The position numbers and the translations under genes are program-made. From assembly GCF_001552195.1 (NCBI RefSeq), contig NZ_BCQS01000041.1, forward strand, positions 1 to 64,000: a stretch of DNA of 64,000 nt. The letters run 5' to 3'. Positions 58,901 through 64,000 of this stretch are shown here, one piece after another. The stretch is from Actinomadura latina NBRC 106108. GTDB lineage: Bacteria; Actinomycetota; Actinomycetes; Streptosporangiales; Streptosporangiaceae. The notes beneath the pieces are model-generated. The model had not been told where the DNA came from. It worked only from the letters and a program-made list of their open reading frames with translations, and searched no databases. The first letter of the stretch is position 1; each line of letters begins with the position of its first letter.

Positions 58901-59772
58901 CGGATCGCCTCCAGCGTGGGACGGCTCTGAGCCGGGGTCATGTAGGCGAGGACGAGGTCCTCCATGCCGATGCGCCCGACCGTCCAGGCCGGGTCGTGGA
59001 TCGGGCCGTCCGACTGGACGACGAACGTGCTCTGCCGGTCGGTGTGGCTCTCGGACACGACGCGCTGATCGGCCGGCAGCGTGTCCCGGCGGGGCCCGGT
59101 CAGCCGGTGATGGGTCGCGAGCAGCTCGTCGACGTCCCCGGCGACCCGGACGTGCGACTCCACGAGCACGATCAGGTAGTCGCACGTCCGCTCCAGGTCC
59201 GACACCAGGTGGGACGACAGGACGACGCTCAGCGAATGCTCGGCGACGGCCTCCATCAGGCCCTGCAGGAACTCGCGCCGGGCCAGCGGGTCGAGCGCCG
59301 CGACGGGCTCGTCCAGGATCAGCAGCTCGGGCCGTTTCGCGATGCCCAGCGTGAGGGCCAGCTGGGCGCGCTGCCCGCCGGACAGCTTCCCGGCCTTGTG
59401 CCCGAGGCCGAGCCCGAGCCGCCCGACCCGTTCGCGCGCGAGGGCGTCGTCCCACCGCGGGTTGAGCCGGGCGCCGAGCTTCAGGTGGTCGCCGACGCTG
59501 AGCCCGGAGTACGTCGGCGTGTCCTGGGCGACGTACCCGACCTTGGCCAGCTGCTCCGGCCCCGCGGCCGGCCGGCCGCCGAGCACCCGGATGGTCCCGG
59601 CCGTCGGCGCCATCTGGCCGACCGCCAGGTTCAGCAGCGTGGTCTTCCCCGCCCCGTTCGGCCCGACGAGCCCCACGACCCGCCCGGCCGGAATGTCCAG
59701 CGTGCAGTCGGACAGCGCCCACCGCTGCCCGTACCTCTTGCCCAGCCCGCGGGCCTCCAGAACGGCGGTCAC
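58897..59772 (-). CDS. ABC transporter ATP-binding protein
   Basis: This 291-aa ABC ATPase has Walker A GPNGAGKTTLL (about residue 37), Q-loop YVAQDTP, signature LSGGQRAQLAL (about 129), Walker B LLILDEPVAALDP (about 149) and H-loop SSHL. A C-terminal extension of about 70 residues follows (GPIHDPAWTVGRIGMEDLVLAYM), as in many drug or lantibiotic exporters. It powers the permease encoded at 57839. Its GTG start overlaps the gntR stop (GTGA at 59769-59772), so the three genes form a coupled operon. Confidence 0.95.
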   Translation of the reverse strand: MTAVLEARGLGKRYGQRWALSDCTLDIPAGRVVGLVGPNGAGKTTLLNLAVGQMAPTAGTIRVLGGRPAAGPEQLAKVGYVAQDTPTYSGLSVGDHLKLGARLNPRWDDALARERVGRLGLGLGHKAGKLSGGQRAQLALTLGIAKRPELLILDEPVAALDPLARREFLQGLMEAVAEHSLSVVLSSHLVSDLERTCDYLIVLVESHVRVAGDVDELLATHHRLTGPRRDTLPADQRVVSESHTDRQSTFVVQSDGPIHDPAWTVGRIGMEDLVLAYMTPAQSRPTLEAIR

Positions 59773-60161
59773 GCTATGCCCTCCTCACGGGCGGACCGAA
59801 ATGTGGTCATGAACAGCGCCTCGATGCTCTCGTCGTCCAGCCCGGCCAGCCGCGCCTTCGCGAGCCAGCGCTCCAGCTCCTTGCGCAGCGGCCCGTGCGA
59901 GGCGAGCGACCCGCCGGCCAGCGACCGCGTCACGAACGTCCCGACCCCGGGACGCGGCGCGACGAGCCCCTCGTGCTCCAGCTCCCGGTACGCCTTCAGG
60001 ACGGTGTTCGGATTGATCGCGAGCTGCGCCACCACGTCCTTGACCGTGGGCAGCTGATCACCGACCCGCAGCAGATCGAGCCGCAGCGCGTGCCGCACCT
60101 GCCGGACGAGCTGCATGTACGGCGACACCCCCGACCCGGAGTCCAGATGAAACTCGATCAC
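59769..60161 (-). CDS. GntR family regulator, YtrA subfamily
   Basis: This 130-aa protein has an N-terminal GntR winged helix (residues 10-75: SPYMQLVRQVRHALRLDLLRVGDQLPTVKDVVAQLAINPNTVLKAYRELEHEGLV). A short helical tail of about 50 residues follows, with no FadR or UTRA domain. This is the YtrA layout, usually the first gene of an ABC exporter operon that it represses, as here. It likely binds the ACTAG-GATG-CTAGT site just upstream of its own start. Confidence 0.93.
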   Translation of the reverse strand: MIEFHLDSGSGVSPYMQLVRQVRHALRLDLLRVGDQLPTVKDVVAQLAINPNTVLKAYRELEHEGLVAPRPGVGTFVTRSLAGGSLASHGPLRKELERWLAKARLAGLDDESIEALFMTTFRSAREEGIA

Positions 60162-60177
60162 CCGCCACCTCCATTTA

Positions 60178-60191
60178 ACTAGGATGCTAGT
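60178..60191. promoter_or_regulatory. Candidate YtrA-type operator
   Basis: ACTAG (60178-60182), GATG, CTAGT (60187-60191) is a perfect 5-bp inverted repeat directly upstream of gntR. It lies in an AT-richer stretch that likely holds the -10 region (TAGTTA read on the minus strand). Autorepression is the expected mode. Confidence 0.55.
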
Positions 60192-60291
60192 ACTTTAGAG
60201 GTGTGGTGCTGTCCGCTGTCAATGCGGTGACCCGAAGAGGCAACTCAGCCAACGCGGACGCCGCGAGCGCGAACGTAGGCTCGCTCCTGGC

Positions 60292-61479
60292 TCAGGGGCG
60301 AAGTCCCATTTCAGCGGGCGCACCGGTGTTCGGGCGGGACCTGACCCAGGCGGCGAAGCACTCGGCGGCGTCCACGACCCGGTCGAAACGCAGCGAGTGG
60401 AACAGGTCGAAGGCGTGCTGGCCGCCGGGCAGCTCGGCGTACACGACCGGGGCATCGGAGGCGCTGCGCAGGGCACCCGCGAAGCGGCGCGCCTCCCGCA
60501 CGGGGACGAGCGTGTCGGCGTCGCCGTGCACGATGAGGAACGGTGGCGCGTCGGCGCGGACGTGGGCCAGGGGCGACGAGGCGGACCCTTCGCCGTGCCC
60601 GTAGTAGTCGCCGAAGTAGCCGTAGAGGCAGACGGCGGCGGTGATGGCGGTATCGGCCGACTCGAAGCCCGGCTGGTAGGCGGGATCGTTCTGGGTGAGC
60701 GCGCACAGCGAGGTCAGGTGGGCCCCCGCCGAACTGCCCGCCATGACCAGCGTGCCGGGGTCGGCGCCGTACTCGTGGCCGTGCTCGCGCGTCCAGGCGA
60801 TGACCTTCTTGGCGTCGGCCAGGTGGTCGAGGAAACCGGCGTCCGGGCGCAGGCGGTAGTTCGCGCTGACGCAGACCCACCCCTGGCTCGCCAGCCGGTA
60901 GAGCAGCGGACGGGCCTCGCGGTTCTTCCGCCCGCTGAAATAGCCGCCGCCGTGGAAGTAGACGAGCGTGGGCCCGCCCTCGGGAGCGAAGCGGTGGCGG
61001 TAGACGTCCAGCCGGTTGCGCCGGTCGTCCCCGTACCGGAGGTCGGCGATCCGCTCGACGTCCCGCCGCCGGACGTGCACGCCGAGGAGGATGCGCGCGT
61101 ACGGGAGGCGGCGGCGCAGCCCGCCGGCCGGTTCGGGAGCCAGCGATGCCCGCCACTCAGGGCCCAGGCCATCGCGCAGGGCGTCCTCCAGCGCTGGCCC
61201 GGCCGCCAGTTGCCGCCGGACGACGACCGCCAGCCCCGCAGCGGTCACGAGAGCGAGCGCGAGCACGGCCAGGCCGCCCGGCGACCCGAGATCCCGCTGC
61301 GCAGCGGCGAGCAGCGTCGAGGCGAGCAGCAGGAAGAACACCAGGAACGGCAGCTCGTTCGACACCGTGCCGATCCGGAAGCCGACGTCGGCCAGCCTCC
61401 GGGGCCTGTGCGGCGGCGCCAGCGCGATCGCCGTGGCACTCGCGGCGAGCACCGTACTGATCAGATAGCCGTAGGGCAC
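60292..61479 (-). CDS. Alpha/beta hydrolase of the HSL type with membrane head
   Basis: This 395-aa protein has three hydrophobic helices near residues 4-22, 42-62 and 70-90. The catalytic domain of the hormone-sensitive-lipase type follows, with oxyanion motif HGGGYF (about 177), nucleophile elbow GSSAGAH (about 253), Asp in HGDADTLV (about 327) and His in GGQHAF (about 357). An esterase or lipase acting at the inner face of the membrane is likely. GTG 61479 was chosen because AGGAGG lies 5 nt before it. An upstream GTG adds five residues. Confidence 0.88.
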   Translation of the reverse strand: MPYGYLISTVLAASATAIALAPPHRPRRLADVGFRIGTVSNELPFLVFFLLLASTLLAAAQRDLGSPGGLAVLALALVTAAGLAVVVRRQLAAGPALEDALRDGLGPEWRASLAPEPAGGLRRRLPYARILLGVHVRRRDVERIADLRYGDDRRNRLDVYRHRFAPEGGPTLVYFHGGGYFSGRKNREARPLLYRLASQGWVCVSANYRLRPDAGFLDHLADAKKVIAWTREHGHEYGADPGTLVMAGSSAGAHLTSLCALTQNDPAYQPGFESADTAITAAVCLYGYFGDYYGHGEGSASSPLAHVRADAPPFLIVHGDADTLVPVREARRFAGALRSASDAPVVYAELPGGQHAFDLFHSLRFDRVVDAAECFAAWVRSRPNTGAPAEMGLRP

Positions 61480-61660
61480 GCGTCCTCCTCGCACGACGGG
61501 CCTCCAGAGTGGGCCCGGCGGCGTGCCCCCGACATCGGCCGCAAGACTGCCGCGCCTACGACCCGAGTGACCCCACCCCCGACTTTCGTCGGAGACAGAA
61601 GTGCGCAGAGCGAGGTCTTCGGCGGCTGGGCCGCCTCGATACGGCTTTGATCGCCCTGGC

Positions 61661-61689
61661 CGGTCGTCGCCTTGCCCGAGTCAGCGCGG
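61661..61689. repeat. 29-bp direct repeat, left copy
   Basis: The 29 bases at 61661-61689 (starting CGGTCGTCGCC, ending GAGTCAGCGCGG) are identical to 63797-63825. This copy covers the last two sense codons and stop of the DUF397 gene plus 20 bp beyond it. The two copies, 2,136 bp apart, bracket the whole second whiJ-type set. Confidence 0.95.
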
Positions 61690-61878
61690 GGGGTGAAGGT
61701 TCAGGTTGCCCTGTTTGACGTCGGTCAGGAGTCGGGCGAAATCTTCGGCGGTGAGGGTCAGGTGGCCGATGCCGGGGGCCTTGCTGTCTCTGATGCCGCA
61801 CCCGTCGGGGAGTGCCGCGAGCTCCACACACTCCTCACCGGACGCGTTGCTGCGGCTGGACTTGCGCCACTCGATCAC
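61681..61878 (-). CDS. DUF397 domain protein (second whiJ-type set)
   Basis: This 65-aa single DUF397 domain has EWRKSSRSNASGEECVELA, IRDSKAPGIGHLTLTAEDFARLL and tail NLHPPR. It is the partner of the XRE gene upstream, whose stop its GTG overlaps by 4 bp (GTGA). The last codons and stop lie inside the left 29-bp repeat. Its role as partner or modulator of the XRE protein is inferred from the conserved gene pair. Confidence 0.93.
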   Translation of the reverse strand: MIEWRKSSRSNASGEECVELAALPDGCGIRDSKAPGIGHLTLTAEDFARLLTDVKQGNLNLHPPR

Positions 61879-62687
61879 TGCATGGCCTCCATGATCTGTG
61901 CGATGTGGACACGCGAGGCGGACGCGGACAACGCTTCGGAGCCGATGAGGTCGAAGCGCCAATGGAGGTCGTCCAGCCTTGTCGAGTCCTGGGTCAGTCT
62001 GCCACCGGTGTTGGCATCCATGTAGGCCGCAGAATCCTTTGTCCCATCGAGGATCGCGAACGAGCCGTCGAGGCCGATGTGCGCGCCGACGCTGCGGCGC
62101 ACGACGCGCAGGATGATGTTGCGCCGGTGGCTGAGCGTAATGAGGTGGGCGAGCTGCTCCCTCATGACCTCCGGTCCGCCGACAGGCTGGTCGAGGGCCG
62201 ACTCGTTGATCAGCGCCCGCAGTTCGGGCGGCCTGTCCCGGCTGAGTACCGCTTGCCGGGCCATGCGGGCGTCGACCGTGGCCTCCACGTCCTCGATGAT
62301 CTGGCCGTCCTCCAGGAGAGCTCGGGCGTAGTCCGGCGTCTGGAGCAATCCGGGGATGATCGCGAGAGCCCAGTAGCAGATGCGGGACGCCTGGGCCTCG
62401 ATCGGCGTGTACTGGTTCCACCAACCCGGGTCGTGCGTGCGCTCCGCGAGACGGCGAAGTCGGGTGAAATGCCCATATGTACGCCAAACCCTGTCCAAAG
62501 TTTCGGCGTGCTTCAAGGGAAGGTTTTCCCGAGCCGATTCCCAGTTCGAAACCTGGGTTTTTGTGACGCCGAGAATCCTGCCCACATCGGTCTGCGTCAT
62601 ATTCCGTTCAACGCGCCATATCCGCAGGTCAGAAGCCAGCCAATGCCAATGATCATGGTCCGGATCAAGATCATTACGGGCGCTCAT
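61875..62687 (-). CDS. XRE regulator with DUF5753 domain (second whiJ-type set)
   Basis: This 270-aa protein has a helix-turn-helix near residues 20-65 (LRIWRVERNMTQTDVGRILGVTKTQVSNWESAREN). The DUF5753 domain follows: AQASRICYWALAIIPGLLQTPDYARALLEDG, VDARMARQAVLSRDRPPELRALINESALDQPVGGPEVM, and a C-terminal helix QIMEAMQ. The HTH differs strongly from that of the first set. The 5' part of the gene is less GC-rich than its neighbours. AAAGGA precedes the ATG. Confidence 0.93.
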   Translation of the reverse strand: MSARNDLDPDHDHWHWLASDLRIWRVERNMTQTDVGRILGVTKTQVSNWESARENLPLKHAETLDRVWRTYGHFTRLRRLAERTHDPGWWNQYTPIEAQASRICYWALAIIPGLLQTPDYARALLEDGQIIEDVEATVDARMARQAVLSRDRPPELRALINESALDQPVGGPEVMREQLAHLITLSHRRNIILRVVRRSVGAHIGLDGSFAILDGTKDSAAYMDANTGGRLTQDSTRLDDLHWRFDLIGSEALSASASRVHIAQIMEAMQ

Positions 62688-62714
62688 TCGTGATCCTTTG
62701 AGTACAGATTGCGT

Positions 62715-62732
62715 GGTTGAACGAATTGAACC
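62715..62732. promoter_or_regulatory. Hyphenated palindrome in divergent region of second set
   Basis: GGTTGAACGAATTGAACC has matching outer arms GGTT/AACC and inner AA/TT around a CGAA centre. It lies midway between the divergent XRE and HATPase-BldC genes, where either the XRE protein or the BldC-like domain could bind. Confidence 0.45.
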
Positions 62733-62783
62733 CTAGCGCGGGCCGTCAGGCTGTGGCCAGGAAACGCGTAAGGAGGGAGCGAG

Positions 62784-63395
62784 ATGCTCGCGTTCAAGCC
62801 GGACGTCGAAATGATCAAAGCGGCGCGGGACTATGTCGCGGAGATCGCCGCCGAATGGCCTGTCGACGGATATCACGTGCGGGTGGTGGTATCGGAGCTG
62901 GTCACCAACGCGATCCGGCACGCGCGGACCGACGAGATCCGGGTGGACGCCTGCTCGGACGGTGACGTGCACGTGGTGAAGGTCTGGGACGGCGACGGGA
63001 CGCTTCCGGTATCGCGCTCGCCCGGCCCTGACGCGGTGGGGGGCCGAGGGCTGGTAATCGTCGGCGAACTGGTCTCCCGCTGGGGGGCGTTGCGCGATGG
63101 GGCGGGCGGCAAGACGGTCTTCGCCGAATGGGCCGTCCGCCCGCCGAGATCGTCGTCACCGAGACGGCAGCCTCCGGTGAGCCGCGGCAAGCCGGTGATC
63201 ATCGACGGGTGGGACTTCGGTGCCGGGCAACTCTTGACGCCCGGTGATGTGGCCACCATGTTCCGCGTCGACCCCAAGACCGTCACACGCTGGGCTGACG
63301 ACGGCAAGCTGGCGTCCATTCGCACGCTCGGCGGCGTCCGCCGGTTCAGCCGTCAGCAGGTCGATCACCTCATGTACGGGGACGGTACGCGGTGA
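62784..63395 (+). CDS. RsbW-like HATPase fused to BldC-like DNA-binding domain
   Basis: This 203-aa protein has two domains. Residues 1-118 form an anti-sigma-type GHKL ATPase: N box VVVSELVTNAIRHA (34-47), G1 VWDGDG (67-72), G2 GGRGLVIVGEL (86-96). A Pro/Ser/Arg linker spans 119-146. Residues 149-197 are a MerR-type winged helix very close to the developmental regulator BldC: LLTPGDVATMFRVDPKTVTR, then GKLASIRTLGGVRRF. The frame is unbroken, and AAGGAGGG precedes the ATG. In the first set the ATPase has no such tail. This links an ATPase switch directly to promoter DNA. Confidence 0.93.
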   Translation: MLAFKPDVEMIKAARDYVAEIAAEWPVDGYHVRVVVSELVTNAIRHARTDEIRVDACSDGDVHVVKVWDGDGTLPVSRSPGPDAVGGRGLVIVGELVSRWGALRDGAGGKTVFAEWAVRPPRSSSPRRQPPVSRGKPVIIDGWDFGAGQLLTPGDVATMFRVDPKTVTRWADDGKLASIRTLGGVRRFSRQQVDHLMYGDGTR

Positions 63396-63787
63396 CTGAC
63401 GGGGCGGTGCGGGGCCTGGTGCGGGCGGCCGCCCGGTGGCGACTGGTTCTGGAGGCGCGGACACTGGTCGGCCATGAGGCGGCGGTGCGGCGGCTGGAGG
63501 TCCTGCGGGTCGCGTTGCTGCCGCTGGGGTGGCGGTGCGTCGGGCTGTACGACCGGCGGGAGTTCCGCTTCCCGGTGCCGTTGCTGTGGGTGTACGCCAG
63601 CGGGCACGCCGACGACATCGGCGCCGTCGTCACGGTGCGGGCGTTGCCGGGCGAGAGGTGGGGGTACTTCGAGGCCGGCGATGGGCGGGACGGGTTCGTC
63701 CGTCCCTGCGGTGATGTCAAGGCCGCGGCCGAAGCTCTCGACCTCGTCCTCAAACACCGCTTGTTCGCGCACCGGGAGTGGGGCTGA
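63392..63787 (+). CDS. Hypothetical protein in whiJ-type cassette
   Basis: This 131-aa soluble protein of unknown family has a basic helical first half (RLVLEARTLVGHEAAVRRLEVLRVAL). The second half is rich in strands and Trp/Tyr (WRCVGLYDRREF, LLWVYASGHADDIGAVVTVRALPGERWGYFEAGDGRDGFVRPC). No catalytic motif is visible. Its GTG overlaps the stop of the fusion gene by 4 bp (GTGA), so the two are translationally coupled and probably work together. Confidence 0.75.
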   Translation: MTDGAVRGLVRAAARWRLVLEARTLVGHEAAVRRLEVLRVALLPLGWRCVGLYDRREFRFPVPLLWVYASGHADDIGAVVTVRALPGERWGYFEAGDGRDGFVRPCGDVKAAAEALDLVLKHRLFAHREWG

Positions 63788-63796
63788 CTGGCAGCT

Positions 63797-63825
63797 CGGT
63801 CGTCGCCTTGCCCGAGTCAGCGCGG
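63797..63825. repeat. 29-bp direct repeat, right copy
   Basis: Identical to 61661-61689. It begins 10 bp after the stop of the hypothetical gene. AGGTTGCC follows shortly after both copies (the left copy after an extra stretch), so the right end may hold a remnant of a DUF397 gene 3' end. Confidence 0.95.
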
Positions 63826-63856
63826 CGAGGTTGCCGCAGCTGACTCCTACCATCGG

Positions 63857-63862
63857 TATGAT
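63857..63862 (+). promoter_or_regulatory. -10 box of leaderless transcript
   Basis: TATGAT (63857-63862) is followed by 6 nt and GTG 63869. It is the closest match to the -10 consensus seen in the window. Confidence 0.55.
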
Positions 63863-63868
63863 TGAGTT

Positions 63869-64000
63869 GTGGACGCCGACCGAACTTCCGTCAAGCCGCC
63901 TCCTCGTGCCGCGAAGCGCCGCAAGGCCACGAAGGTCCGTAAGCCCGCGAGTGGTTCCGGTGCGACCGAGAAATTGTCGGCCACCATCCGCCGGGGCCGC
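63869..64000 (+). CDS. Truncated ORF at window end
   Basis: The frame starts at GTG 63869 and runs open through the window edge (44 codons). The visible part is basic and rich in Lys, Arg, Pro and Ala (PPPRAAKRRKATKVRKPA), followed by SGATEKLSATIRRGR. Its last part could begin a strand of a ribbon-helix-helix antitoxin, but that is a guess. The function cannot be called from this fragment. Confidence 0.5.
   Translation, partial: MDADRTSVKPPPRAAKRRKATKVRKPASGSGATEKLSATIRRGR

Larger units (their letters stand above)
61661..63825. other. Repeat-bracketed regulatory cassette
   Basis: Four genes (DUF397, XRE, HATPase-BldC fusion, hypothetical) fill the space between two perfect 29-bp direct repeats. 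No integrase, resolvase or transposase lies inside, so self-mobility is not supported. Insertion or exchange by recombination at the repeat, or a duplication of the DUF397 3' flank, are both possible. Part of the XRE gene and the divergent region is less GC-rich than the surrounding genes. Confidence 0.5.

Noticed and set aside
61661..63825. Calling the repeat-bracketed cassette an integrative element
   Set aside because: There is no integrase, resolvase, transposase, tRNA target or terminal inverted repeat. The direct repeats alone are reported as a finding and not as a mobile element.

Overview
The window is about 70% GC, with strongly GC-rich third codon positions and frequent GTG starts. 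It comes from a high-GC actinomycete chromosome. The gene set (two XRE/DUF397/ATPase whiJ-type sets, IdeR, a GlnX-GlnH pair, SpoIIE-type phosphatase, UdgX, LAL regulator) fits a sporulating actinobacterium. Streptosporangiales, for example an Actinomadura-like organism, is my best guess from gene style only. Nothing in the window fixes the genus. No tRNA, CRISPR array, integrase or transposase was seen.

Layout. 1-290: end of an rRNA operon (23S-5S spacer, 5S rRNA, terminator). 0.4-9.7 kb: housekeeping and regulators (FBP zinc-finger protein, two TetR regulators, XPB-type helicase with its helicase-associated partner, HAD phosphatase, cold-shock protein). 9.7-23.6 kb: MFS transporter, DUF3027 protein, a 985-aa sacsin/Hsp90-like ATPase, MarR plus MFS, ThpR, two membrane or secreted proteins, an orphan class II glutamine amidotransferase and serC. 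24-32 kb: a 960-aa membrane-anchored periplasmic-binding-protein sensor, citrate synthase, pdxH, MFS, udgX and ideR. 32-39 kb: PAS-GAF-PP2C-HATPase phosphatase, alcohol dehydrogenase, methyltransferase, small membrane proteins and a DHA2 transporter with a C-terminal winged helix. 39.5-41.5 kb: thiolase and crotonase-family genes. 41.7-44 kb: a GlnX-GlnH sensor pair without an adjacent pknG. 44-46.5 kb: first whiJ-type set and a membrane protein. 46.7-57 kb: luciferase-like oxidoreductase with an SCP2-like tail, CoA-transferase, LAL regulator, methyltransferase, VLCAD-like acyl-CoA dehydrogenase with a divergent IclR regulator, and a secreted propeller protein. 57.8-61.5 kb: YtrA-type GntR/ABC operon and an alpha/beta hydrolase. 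61.66-63.83 kb: a second whiJ-type set bracketed by a perfect 29-bp direct repeat. Its ATPase is fused to a BldC-like DNA-binding domain. A truncated gene starts at the right edge.

How the parts work together. Much of the window is sensing and signalling: GlnX/GlnH, the PBP sensor, the SpoIIE-type phosphatase, two XRE-DUF397-ATPase sets, and TetR, MarR, IclR, GntR, LAL and IdeR regulators. Alongside these are acyl-CoA metabolism genes (thiolase, crotonase, CaiB, FadE), several with inverted repeats in their control regions. The most unusual item is the 62-64 kb cassette, where an RsbW-like ATPase that would normally act through protein partners carries its own BldC-type DNA-binding domain.

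Structural themes. Four convergent gene pairs end at palindromic CTAG stop codons read on both strands, and two of these junctions carry short tandem repeats. Several genes have a TANNNT -10 box 6-7 nt before a GTG, which suggests leaderless transcripts.
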